From: Ophiodon elongatus
Lineage: Eukaryota > Chordata > Actinopteri > Perciformes > Hexagrammidae
Direction of reading: 5' to 3'
Assembly: GCA_016806645.1 (NCBI GenBank)
Contig: JACSYO010000415.1
Coordinates: 4,645,001-4,709,000 of the forward strand
DNA length: 64,000 bases
The position numbers and the translations under genes are program-made. The notes under the pieces are model-generated. The model had not been told where the DNA came from. It did no database searches and saw only the letters and a list, made by a program, of their open reading frames with translations. Below, piece by piece: positions 23,246-34,249 of this stretch; within the stretch, counting starts at the first letter, position 1; each line of letters starts with the position of its first letter.

Positions 23246-26200
23246 ATGAATTAGATCAGATCAATACAAACCTTTACTTTTAGAAGGTGGCGGAGCTTTC
23301 ATGTTGTTTCTAAATATTAGAAATAAAGCATTGTTAAAATGTGGCCATACCACAAAATGCTAATTATTCGATAAGGAATTTCTAAACTTTCTAAACAAGA
23401 TTATTTACGGATTTAAGTTAAGCACTAGAAATGCAAAACAACAATTACACCAGTTATGCATTTTTAATGCAAAGAAATTTTCATTGAACTCATTGATATG
23501 TTAAGAAAGTCCTTCAAGAAATACAATAAATCTTTACTGTTTATTGTATAGATTACCATAAATCTAATTATAAGAGTTTAGAGTTCGGTCAGTGTTAAAT
23601 TAGGGCTAATCTAATGTCAGTCATCTATTAATACATGATAAAAGGGAGAAATGTCTGAATAGTAATGAAGGCTATTCTTTAACTTAATATTTTTTATAAA
23701 TATAGTAGCTTCCAGCTCCTCCAAAAGAAGCCACTAAACATGATGTAACTATTCCAGCAATAGCATATGCTGAAAGACCTCCAGACCCGTCTTTAATGGA
23801 AAAAAATACAAAATAACACAACCAATTAATTTAGCAATATCAGCTATTTGTAAACTCTGAAACAGAATCACAGGTGAGGTGAATGCAAAGTATGTCTGAA
23901 TATTTAGTCCTGACTAATTATCGTAAAATGATTAGGTCAAAGCAAATTAGCAGAGTTCTGCATCCTGTTGGGGCAGAAAGGCAGCAGAGAACAGATTGGA
24001 GTGCCTGCCACTCTTCATATGATTAAAAAGTGCATGTTTATCAGAATGATAAAGATAACAAGTAAAAAGATGATAACAAGTTTGAAAATGAAAAATAAAA
24101 TCTAGGAGTGTGGAGTTAGAAGGTTACCGGACTTCTGTAGCCCACTCCTTATTATTTTTTTTTATTTTATCTTTGCTTCTGCCGCATCTTTTTTTTTTAA
24201 AGCAGTAGAAAGTTGCCAGACTCGTGACCTTTGTTCTGGAATGTGCTTTCCATTTGACCAAATGTCATTGTTTCAAAGTTTTGATCACAAGTCTTTATGG
24301 AGCATATCATCCATAAACACAACATTGACATGTAATCCCTGTTTAAGTTGATAAAGGGAACATTTAGGTTACACATGCAGAACATTTCAAAGACTTTCAA
24401 ACAGGGTTATAGACTTCAAAATACTGATGACAAAGGTTTAACTCCTGGTGAGCCACATAATCCATCACAGTTTAATATTTATACCTGACAACAACAAAAT
24501 GTTAAACTATCTAGCTGTACAGTGCCTATGGAAACTATATAACAAAAGCAGCACATAGACAAGTGACCATTTGTTGAACTGTTGAATTTGTTGAGTAAAC
24601 AAAGTTTACAGTCTCAACGTCTACCTGACTCTAGTTCCACATTGTTTGTCTTCTCTCTTCCTTTGCCATGTAGTGACTCTCCTGTCATTGCAGATCCTGC
24701 CTGTTCTCTGAGTCGTGCTTTTGGGTTCAAACTTGATAATACTGAACAGCCACCTTACCATAATTGTGATAGATTCTCATTAATTGAAAAAAAGGCTCAC
24801 TGGTTATATCTTAAAGCTCTTTTCCACTTACTTTTTGTTATAAATGTGGTACCCTCCAGCCCCTGATCCACAGATGACGACTAAAACTCCGATTACTATT
24901 CCAGCGATGCAACCATCCGAACATGTTGGTGGTATGTCTGGTATGTCTGGGCAGGCATAAATACAACAGTAGATAAGAACATGATTTTTATACCATTCTG
25001 TCTATAGAAACCATAGTAATTGTCTCATCGTCTCATTATGCTTTTGGATTCAAAGCATAAAGCAATCTCTCCCTTTATGTGATTTCACAGTTGGCCAGTT
25101 ACAAATACTGTTTTGTTTTACGTTTAGAGTAAGGCCTCCACTGTATAGCTCCTTTAGCTGGAGAACATTCAGTCAGAGTTGTTTGGAGCTGAAGACTACA
25201 AGTTTGAAGAAGAAAAACAATCTGGAGGTGTGGAGTTAGAAGATGTGAGGATAGCAGACCTCTGTGGTATGCTCTTCATCGATACTTGAGGCTAGCTTCT
25301 TGAGGCTACAATAGCTGCTACTAGCTTAACAAATGTAAGGCTGTGTTTGAATGTTTACCTCCATAAACATTGTAAACAATGAGTTTATGGTCTCAACCGC
25401 TAGTTTCAAGTATTCTTCAATACAGCATGATGTTAATTTTAGAGTAAAACGGGCGATAAAGCAGAGTAGGATTTAGGGCGTAGCTAGCTTGTGATTGACA
25501 GGTTGCTGAAATCAAGACTTCAAAGCCACAGTCCACAAACCAATATGTGACTAATATGATATGGTGACTTGCTTCCACTTCTTATGTAGTATTCTATGGC
25601 TAAAAGCTGTTAATACATTTATAGGTTTTAAGGCGAGAAAGAAACCATTTAGTTAAAACATGTGGTCAGTTTATCCAAATAATGACTGCCGCTGACAGGC
25701 AGTATACAGTACATCCTGATTAAGTATGTAGCATGCAATGGGTTAGTATACGATCTCGAACACAGTCTAAATCTCTGACCAAACTGTTGGTGATTGAGTT
25801 GCATTATGGGTAGGTAGAAGAATGCTGAGAATGAAAACATTGATATAATAGAACTGCAAGAAACATCTCTAGGAAGCCTGCTACTCTTCAGATTATCAGA
25901 CGTATAACAGTGTGTTGATCACAATATTCAAGACGATCAACAAAGTCTGTAATCAACACCATTTTGGTACCTGTTACAGACAATCCATGGACCGCTGATG
26001 AATTTCTCCCAGTTATACGATTCATCACTTCACAGATGTAGTCGCCACTATCCGAAGGTTCAATGTTCTTTTTAGTAAAAACAGAAGAATTGTGCATCTT
26101 TGTCCCGTTCAGCATCCAGGTGTAAGTAACAGGTACGGAGTCAGCAGAGCAGGTTAATGTTAAGGTCTCTTTCAATTGTATCTTATTTAGACCTTTGATT

Positions 26201-29200
26201 TTAACATTTTCTGGTCCATCTGAAAAACAGATATTTGTGGAGTTCTTAAAGCAGCTTTAAGCATGTTACAGACCTACAAACAACAATATGTCAGTAGTAC
26301 ACTGTTGTTTAAGGCAGTCATCATTTCGAACAGTTAATGTATAGTTTGTTACCTACAGGAAACAACCATGGTGTATTTAGCTTCATCCTGGCTGAGGGGG
26401 TTGCTGACTTTACAAAAATAATCTCCAGTGTCTTTTTTACTCAGATTGTTAAATGACAACACTCTGTTATTGTCGTGAAGTGCCATGTTGTCATCCGGAG
26501 TCAGATCTAAGCCACCCTTTCTCCACTGTCTGGTAAACACAAAGCCAGCAGCATCACAGGATAAGTTGAAAGAGTTCCCTTCAATCAACTGGTTTGTTTT
26601 CGATGTGATAGAAGCACCTGATATTTTCTCTGTTGGGAAAAAGATTTGTGAAAAATATGAGAACAGGAACAAAAGTAACTGTTACTGTGAATTGACTGAG
26701 TAAATTAATTTAAAGGAACTTGCAAGACGCAGACATAACTACTGTTCCAGACAGTGTCAGACTGTCCACACTCTAGCAATCTAAACTATACTATACAAAT
26801 CATCTATTTGAGTGCAACATACCATTGACTTTTTAGAAAAATAGTGTCAGTTCACACACTGAATAACGGAGAAGATTTTTTAACAATTGACTCAAAACAG
26901 TGGACAGATGAAGTTTGACCAATATCATTATTTCAATGTTTTGACCACAAGTCTTTATCGAGCATGTCATGTATAAACACAACATTGACAAGTTTTCAGT
27001 GTTTAAGTTGAAAAAGCAAACATTTAGGTTTGACATGCAGAACATACAGAGAAACATTTAGAGTCGTGTTTCTGTCCACCTGGTAAATGTAAGTCCAATA
27101 TTCACTCTCCTTTTACCTTCGCGGGAAAAATGTTGCGTTAGCAGAAAAAATGATCCGCTATGTCCAGCAGCTAATTTCTAACACGGTCTGTCAGCTGTTT
27201 GTTTCAGGGCGGTTAGTGTACAGTTGGTTTTTCAGAAAACGATACGATGAAAGTGAACCAAAACAGAGCATTGATTATAACCGCTTTAATTAATGTGTTG
27301 AAATAAGTAAATTATTAGTTTTTTTGATGACCTTTCCTCATCATGAATTTGCCTGCAAGATTAGGCAATAAAATATCCAATTCAAAAGGTGTCTTATGTT
27401 TTTATATCACCTATTTTACTGAAAACTCAAATGTTACACAAGTAATGTTTAATGTTTGTATTTTTATGCCAATACAAATTATGCAACTTACTGTAAGTTC
27501 CATCTTTCTGACCCTTTCACTACTATATCCACTAATACTCTTAATTCAAACTTACCCAGTACAGAGACAACTGAGGGCTGAGACGTTTCATTTTTCAGAG
27601 TTTTGTTGTTAAAGGCCCGACACCTGTAGTTTCCACTCTGACTCTCCTGAATGTTCATCAGACTGAGCTCTGGTCCAGTATCAGACTGCAGGTCTCCATT
27701 TAGAAACCACTGAAACAGGGCAGGAGGTCTGGACTCTGCTGAGCACGTCAGGCTGATGTCTGACCCTTCCTGATAGTATTCTTGTGGCAGATATATTGTC
27801 AAAATAATATTTTCTGGGCCATCTACAGTGAGCGTCATATGAGGAGTAGAACAATATAAAAGAATCACCAAAAGAAAGTGTTACGGGACATGCAGCTTCT
27901 TTCGGTGTGAAGCCTCATTATACTGTAACATCAACTTTGAAGCATGCATGCATATGGTGCTGGATAAAGAGTCAGCACATATAAGTCAATAACTCACAGT
28001 TGATGGAGAGGTTTACTGGACCGCTGGTGCCATTGCTTACAGGATTAAACACTTGACACCTGAATGGTGCCTGGTCATAGCGGGTCACACTGACTATAGT
28101 GAGAGTGGAGCCTCCATCAGTGAGATGAACTCTGTCACTTTCTTTAATCTCAGAGCTGCTGTTCAGCCAGAGGAAAGAGAGGAATAATCCAGAAGAGGAG
28201 CAGGACAGACGGACAGTACTGTACTCCAACATGTCTGTTGTGTTTGAAGTTACCACAACATTGGCAACACGCGCTGTGGGTGAAAAACATAGTGGTTTTA
28301 TACTGACCTCCTTTCTTGGCCAAGGGCACATTGTTCAGTAGAGTGGAGCAATGTGGAGAATGGAAATGAATCCCATTTAATGAAACTATGATAAATAATA
28401 ATGACTAGACGTTAAAGGTTTGTATGTGAGTTGGACATAGACATGTAGTCACAGGAATGTTTACTTTGTTTATCATATACTATCCGTTGTCTAGTGCTTG
28501 GTGCAATATTTAACCAGTGTTTGCTAACCGTACCTTGTTTATTTTACCTAATCATCTATGACCACATTCACCTTATGAACACAACCGTTAAACTTGCAAG
28601 TTAATGCCTAACAATCAAACCAAATGTCAGTTTCATTATCAAAGTTAAGTGCATTTACATGGTGAATGTGTTTAACTATAACTGTCCTCAGTTTGTGTAT
28701 TAGTCATATTTTCTAATCGCAACTTTTGCTTTGTTACTGGCCACTCCGAGAAGTATTTTTGTACGACCTCAAAATTTTTTCTTTCTGAGCCTCAGTTGTC
28801 TCTGTACAATCAACAATTACAGACGTATTTTCAGCTCAAAAGTATGTATGTATTGTTATTTTTGTTCCACAAAGGCTAAATACAATCTTTTCAATTTACA
28901 GCTGGGGTAGACAGGTTTCTTTTTTTTCTTTTTTCTTTTTTTTGGTGTCATTGGGAAAAATATCCAAAATAAATTTTCAGCATATTGTGATACAAGTGGT
29001 CTGAGAGAAAACTAGACTTCTGCACCTCCTCTTGGCTCTGTTTTAAGGCTCTAGAAAACCTAGTGACGGGAGACTTTGAGCAATCACAGGTCATTCCAGA
29101 GAGAGGACATCTACAAATGCACACACACATCCCAGATGGTGAAAGCCTGATTCAATGGCAGGAAATCCTGAGGTATAAGTTGCTATTCCAGCATTTGCAA

Positions 29201-32200
29201 CAAATGTCGACACTGAAAAGCAACTCAATAAAAACGAAGACGGACTTTTCAAAAAGAGAGTCTAAAAGAGTCTGAGAATAAATGCAATAAGTCACGTCAA
29301 TATCAAAAAAGTGTTTCAGGAATCGAGGGGTCTTTTTTCCAGAAAACTTCAGCTTTAAGAAAGTTTCATCTGATACCATCACAGGTACATAAGTCATCTT
29401 TTTTGTATCCATATTTCTTTAAAAAAAAAAAACTTTCCTTGAAACTCACTCAGTACAGAGATGGCTGCAATACAAATTATGCAAGAGTGCACTTACTGTA
29501 AGTGCCATCTTTCTGACCCTTCGCTATTCTATCCAATAAACCTCTTAATTCAAACTTACCCAATATGGAAACAACTGAGGGCAGAGACGTTTTATTTATC
29601 AGAGTTTTGTTGTTAAAGGCCCGACAGCTGTAGTTTCCACTCTGACTCTCCTGACTGTTCATCAGACTGAGCTCTGGTCCAGTATCAGACTGCAGGTCTC
29701 CATTCAGAAGCCACATAAAATGGGCATCAGGTCTGGAGTCTGCTGAGCAAGACAGTCTGATGTTTGATCCTTCGTTATAGTATTCTTGTGACGGTGATAT
29801 TGTCAGATAAATATTTTCCGGGCCATCTGCATGTAGGGGAAAACAACAGCAAAAAATGAGTATGAACAACTTTATTATCATATATCAAGTCAGCAGAAAA
29901 AAAGAAACGTCTGTTCAAAGAAATGTAACAAAACAAGCCTGCAATACACAATTTCTAAATGAAACCGTCCGTACAATAATTTTGTTGGCATTATGTTGAA
30001 GTTTGATTGATTCCATAAGGTTGAAAAATGTGTTTCTAATACTTTGGACAATACAATAGGGACAAAATACACCACACAAGGCCACTCCTCACTAAGCTGT
30101 TACAATCTAAACTTTCTATCTCTGTTTGCATCCAGATGTTGTCAAAAAAAGAACTGAGCATGTATGTTAGTAACTCACAACTGATGGAGAGGTTTATTTG
30201 ACCACTGGTGGCACTACTGACGGGGTTGGACACACGACATCTGAATGGCCCTTGGTCGTAGCGGGTCACATTTATAGTGAGAGTGGAGCCTCCATCAGTG
30301 AGCTGAACTCTCTCACTGGCTGTAACCTCAGAGCTGCTGTTGAGCCAGAGGAAAGAGAGAGAGGATCCAGAGGAGGAGCAGGACAGACGGACAGAGCTGT
30401 CCTCCACTAAGTCTGTGCTGCTGGCGTTTGCCATGACATCGGAAACTCGCTCTGTGGATGAAAAACAAAATGGTTTTACATTTGCAACCACATGAAGGTA
30501 CAGTAGAAGGAAACACTGCAGCGGATGAGAATTAATCTATAATCTTATAATGAGATGTTGAATGGCTGCACATTGAACGTTTACAGTACTCGCATTGAAT
30601 TAACTCAGTGTTATTTTCAAACTGTACATTTTCCATCCGACAGCCCCACAGCCCTTGGTAAAAACTTTGTAAAAAATACTTTATGAAATCAGCAAAATAT
30701 GAAAAACAGCATTCGTTCCTTATGATGAAATGCTGTAGAAGGATGTATTTCCGCTGGTCCTGACTGAAATAGGTCCGTGTAAAACCTTGAGTGAGAAACA
30801 AAGGTTCCAGCGGTCTTTGTGACTGAAGATTTACATATGGGGGGAGGAGGGGAGAGGATCAGCAGCTTCGAAATGGCTCACAATGAAATTACCATAATTG
30901 GCCTGACTGACTTTGTATTGGCTAGCAGTGCTGTCAATCTAATTTCGGCGCCTCCCCTCTCTAACCTATCTCTGAAGGTGGACAGGAGGTCTCACTTGGC
31001 TCTAAAAACCGATCACAGACTAAATTATAGCCTTTTTACTCTTCAGAACTCTGATTTTGAGAACAAAAATATGCATTTTATAGAGATTTCAGAGCAAAAA
31101 ACATTGGTTAATGCTGTATATTGATGTATTAAACATAATTCGTGAAATATGAAGTAAAAAAAATTGTTTTGGTTAAAGAAGTAAAGAACTAAATTATTCA
31201 ATAAATCCTACTTTTCAGAGGATTTTTCTAACCTATCTGTACTAAAAACTATTTTATTGTTTTATGCTTCACTTTATTCAAAGTCAAACTATGCAGAGAG
31301 ACTGTTCACATATTTTGCTATGATATGAAATGCAACTGCATTATTCTAAAGTGATGATCATTCTGAAAGTGCTTTTTTTTGAGAGGCGAACCTGAAATCT
31401 TTTCATTTTTCTGTGTTCCATTTTCATTTACTTTTAACCAGTGACATATATACTGATATTTACACATTATTTAAAACAATCTCAAAGTTATTACCATTGT
31501 AATAACACCAAAATTATTCAAATAGACCTTGTGGTTGCAGAGTTGTACTCATTTTAGTATGGGCATGCTTTTTTCGTGCGGAAACCTCAAAAATAGGCTA
31601 GGGTAGAACAGGTTAGGTGATTGTTCTTTCAAACACATTTTCAATATCATGTAGTTCTATTTAACACCCTATGACCTTAACACAGTATGACCATAAAACG
31701 TCGATCAATGTATCTTTATTGATTGTCTCAGCAAGAGCTACACATGAAAAGCAAATTAAGTCAGGACAGTTGTGTATGAAAGTATTTGAGTATATTGGTG
31801 TATCTAAAAGATGGTAACAGTAGTTTGACAAATAATAAATGTTTACTTAAAGTTAATTTACTTGTTTTTTTCTTGCTTGTTTGTTTTGTCTTAGTATCAA
31901 ATAATTATCATTGTGTCATTATGTAATAACATAATCTCAATTCTGTTTTAGCTAGTATGTTTTAAACCTTTTTATAGATCTCATTTCAAACCACTCGACA
32001 CCTAAACACAATTATTTATTTATTACTCAACTGTCATGCATAATCTCCACTCAGAATTGGAAGCGAAGCAACGTGTGGAATTTGCTCTCCATATACATCC
32101 AGTCTTGTTTTCCCTTTCTTCGGTCGTTCTCCAGCTGGATTAATGGAAACCTCGTATTCTCCACTGTCATTACGATTCAGATTCCTGAGCTCCAGAGATC

Positions 32201-33108
32201 CAGTAGACATGAAGAGAGTGATCCTGCCTTCGTACTCTGGTGCAGTTAAGTTGTTAACATTGAAATATATTATATTCGTTAAACCAAATATCCAATGCAC
32301 TGATTGAAATGGTTTCTCTGGTGGAGTCACTGTTGTGGTGAACATCACTGTCTCTCCCACAGCTGCTTTCAGAGCGTCTGGCAACACACCAGATCCTTCG
32401 GTCAAACCTGGAGGAAACATTTACAGGTCTGAGAGGAACTCAAATTAATTGTGGAGATTGAAAAATCGGCCACTGTGTAGACATCCGTAATCATAATCCA
32501 AAAGAAAAACACAAACACTATTGTTTCCATAATATAGAGATGTCTATCTATTGAAAACAAACAAGCAATGAAGTTACGGTGGTTGGTTTCAATCTTAAGC
32601 ATTTGAAGTAAACAACATTTTTAGACCACATTATGGAACTGACGTCGAACAACGTGAACCATTTAGGGAGAGACTAGTGGGCCAATTATCTATCAGAAGA
32701 GCCAGTTTAATATTAGTCATCTTGATCTATCATACACTTTCCAATAAAGCTACACTTTTAATCAGATTTTTATTTATATAAATTTATTTATTTTTACACA
32801 TATTTCCTAGAGCACAGGCATGAGAGACAACTATATACTGTACGTAAAAAGATTTGTTTCAGCACTCAAGTCACTTTTTATAGTTATGCGTGTGGTCGGC
32901 TGTCCATGCTGCTATCGAGTCACAAAAGCATCATAGCGATCTCAACATCAGGGCACCTTTCTGACAACATTTCAACAATTCAACGATTTTCTGAAGTTTA
33001 GCAAATGTATTTTTGATACTGACAGCAGAAGAATATAACACTTTTAAAAACAAGATTCTTACCTGTGAAAGCCACAGCGAGTGTACAAAGTAAAGGTAAA
33101 ATATCCAT
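22758..33108 (-). CDS. CL4: CEACAM-like transmembrane protein, V-exon splice donor damaged
   Basis: Exons in gene order: leader 33063..33108; V 32090..32407; Ig 30179..30451, 29560..29826, 27998..28273, 27556..27822, 26357..26629, 25971..26219; TM 24832..24946; cytoplasmic 23278..23309, 22971..22988, 22758..22810. They sum to 2187 bp (728 residues) if all join. Alternating C (SVRLSCSSSG) and I (YGPENI, QEYY, YxCRAFNN) domains follow the cysteine-less V domain. The V exon is followed by GA instead of GT, so either V is skipped (leader to 30179..30451 stays in frame), read-through gives a short secreted V domain, or a cryptic donor is used. An alternative terminal TM exon is at 23684..23790. 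The cytoplasmic tail is proline-rich and ends in two YENT motifs (Y718, Y725). Possibly a decaying gene; the rest of the frame is open. Confidence 0.65.
22861..22938. repeat. GT/TA microsatellite between CL4 tail exons
   Basis: TGTGTG run followed by TA repeats, lying in the intron between the last exon and the 18-bp microexon. Confidence 0.9.
22971..22988 (-). CDS. CL4 18-bp microexon (KPPPSE)
   Basis: A phase 1-1 microexon with acceptor CCTTTTTCTTTTGTTGCCTAG (20-base pyrimidine-rich tract) and donor GTAAAGG. It adds six residues including PPPS, a possible SH3-binding core. Similar acceptor, exon and donor words recur at 23278..23309. Confidence 0.6.
23043..23242. repeat. Long TA/CA compound microsatellite between CL4 tail exons
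   Basis: About 200 bp of TA with TACACATATGTGTA interruptions, separating two tail exons. Confidence 0.9.
23278..23309 (-). CDS. CL4 first cytoplasmic exon (NNMKAPPPSK)
   Basis: Joins the TM exon in phase 2 and leaves in phase 1 (32 bp). Its 3' part (CCGCCACCTTCT) and its donor GTAAAGG are the same as in the 18-bp microexon, so the microexon probably arose from this exon by partial duplication. Confidence 0.6.
23684..23790 (-). CDS. CL4 alternative terminal exon: second transmembrane segment with stop
   Basis: Acceptor TTTCCATTAAAG, then DGSGGLSAYAIAGIVTS, a hydrophobic stretch, and ...YYIYKKY with TAA. It enters in phase 1 and so can only follow the last Ig exon directly, replacing TM exon 24832..24946, which leaves in phase 2. 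The product would have almost no cytoplasmic tail. It resembles TM exon 1 (GIVxxxLV...IY-KK), so it arose by exon duplication. Confidence 0.55.
24832..24946 (-). CDS. CL4 transmembrane exon 1
   Basis: DIPDIPPTCSDG stalk, then CIAGIVIGVLVVICGSGAGG and YHIYNKK; phase 1 in, phase 2 out. One transmembrane helix with a short basic stop-transfer. Confidence 0.7.
28940..29280. repeat. Dispersed teleost repeat in CL4 intron
   Basis: Contains GACGGGAGACTTTGAGCAAT and CACAGGTCATTCCAGAGAG, words I know from a common fish interspersed repeat. Copies sit at matching places in the other units (42518..42858, 45108..45450, 51700..52030). Short open frames on both strands through it are incidental. Confidence 0.5.
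29450..29464 (-). pseudogene. 15-bp relic of an Ig exon with both splice sites
   Basis: Reads TTGCAG, then CCATCTCTGTACTGA, then GTGAGTTT. The 15 bases correspond to the last residues of an I-type exon (AISVLS compared with VVSVLG). It is phase 1-1 and in frame, so it could still be used as a microexon adding five residues. Copies: 43028..43042 and 54095..54109 (plus). Confidence 0.45.
30620..31615. other. CL4-unit-specific intron block
   Basis: About 1 kb between the V and first C exon, missing from the CL5 and CL6 copies. No exon with splice sites and no repeat I can name. A 101-codon plus-strand frame exists at 30819..31124, but nothing supports it. Confidence 0.45.
32090..32407 (-). CDS. 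CL4 V-type Ig exon with mutated donor
   Basis: The domain runs from GLTEGSGVLPDALKAAVGE to KTRLDVYG and includes LELRNLNRNDSGEYEVSI, with no cysteines. At the 3' boundary CL5 and CL6 read TATATG/GTGAGC; here it is TATATG/GAGAGC, destroying the GT. Without splicing, the frame runs 18 codons further (EQIPHVASLPILSGDYA) to a stop. Confidence 0.75.
33063..33108 (-). CDS. CL4 leader exon
   Basis: MDILPLLCTLAVAFT followed by a phase 1 GTAAGA donor: a typical signal-peptide exon, identical in sequence to that of CL6. Confidence 0.75.
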
Positions 33109-34213
33109 TGATCTCCCTTTGTGAGACATAAACAGCTGAAGGGAACTGTCACTCATCAAACGTTGACTGTCGTAATAAATGTGAGCCTCCGGCAGCTCTA
33201 ATTATACGAGTCAGTAAACGAAGAGCTGTGGAGTTACAAAGTGTCTGTTTCTCGAGATAAACCCACTGAGCTGCAGTCATGACCTAAAGCTTCTCGACGT
33301 CTCCCTCTAGCGGTGGAAATGTGTTTTATTGACATACCGAAGGGAAATGAGACGTGAATGCTACTGTTCATTTAATAGTATAATTCATTCATACTAATAA
33401 TTAATTAACAATTAAATAAAAAATGTTGTCAACAACGATAAGATTACCCATGATGTATCTGAGTCAGGGTGGAATAATACATCTTTTAAGTAATTAAAGG
33501 AGAAATAAAACCAAAATGTTGAGGATCAGTCTGTGTGTGTATGTCTTCATTCTCTGGGTGCCATGAATGTCTGTAGACAATTTAAACTTTCAATTTGACA
33601 TCAATCCATCAAACAGTTTTTATAAAATAGTTTTTAGTCCAAAGCAAAGTGGTGGACCATCCAACCGAACAACATATTAACATTGCCATATATACTTTAG
33701 TATGATAAAGTATACCTAAAACAATAGAACTACAACATGCCACACACTGTATGACTTCATCACAGGACACTGTGTTATTTATCAAATCATTTGTGAACAA
33801 TGATTGTGTCTTGCCATCAGCAACCTAACGTGACTAAAGTATCGATTGTAATGTTGCCACCTCAGAGCAAAAATCCATATCTAAAATAGGGCGTCTGAAT
33901 AAACCCATGACTGTTTAATGATGTCAAACTGAGGAAGTTGTTGCTCTTTGGACATCAATTCTAACTCCTTCGCAAAAACTACTGGAATTATCATTCGTTT
34001 TGAACGTTTTGTTTTGTGAACATTGTTAATTATCAACTAGAGTGCAGGTATCTGGACCTTTCAGAGGAATGATGATGATGGGAAAACCCCACTGACAGTA
34101 CTTCCTTGTACTACCTTCAAATAGGGAAATCAGCACTCAGTATTCTAAAATTAGCAAAGGCAAAGTGAAGGAGTGGGATCCCTCTTCTCTTGTCTCTTGG
34201 TACTGCAGAAGAA
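33109..34213. other. Upstream region of CL4, inverted copy of the CL5/CL6 spacer
   Basis: Matches 47916..49398 in reverse complement, apart from about 380 bp present only there. It probably contains the CL4 promoter. The part at about 33480 to 33640 (TGTCTTCATTCTCTGGGTG) is the ACAGACATTCATGG-type dispersed fish repeat. Confidence 0.6.
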
Positions 34214-34249
34214 ATGTAAATGGCTTCATCATCCTGGTGGCCATCTCAG
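34214..34249 (+). pseudogene. Orphan, broken leader exon
   Basis: Matches the CL5 leader (47870..47915, opposite strand), including the GTGAGCTCTTA donor. It has lost about 10 bases and reads ATG TAA at once, and no V exon follows on this strand. It is the truncated head of a second gene carried along with the inverted spacer. Confidence 0.75.

Larger units (their letters stand above)
19632..32930. repeat. Segmental duplication, unit 1 (CL4 unit)
   Basis: Matches unit 2 (34432..47790) in the same orientation. For the stretch 24.9 to 30.5 kb the offset is exactly 13578 bases with only scattered substitutions; at 22.7 to 23.2 kb it is 13450. Differences include the solo LTR, about 1 kb at 30620..31615 present only here, and the LINE-bearing block present only in unit 2. 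Confidence 0.9.

Noticed and set aside
23011..23283. Open frames coding for long Ile-Tyr repeats (also at 36461..36717 and 17355..17728)
   Set aside because: Direct translation of TA microsatellites; no gene.
28948..29275. Overlapping 60- and 70-codon frames on both strands, repeated in four places
   Set aside because: The stretch is a dispersed repeat copied with the duplicated units; no splice sites or domain.
30819..31124. 101-codon plus-strand frame
   Set aside because: Single-copy, no recognisable domain, no splice sites or homologous counterpart in the other units.
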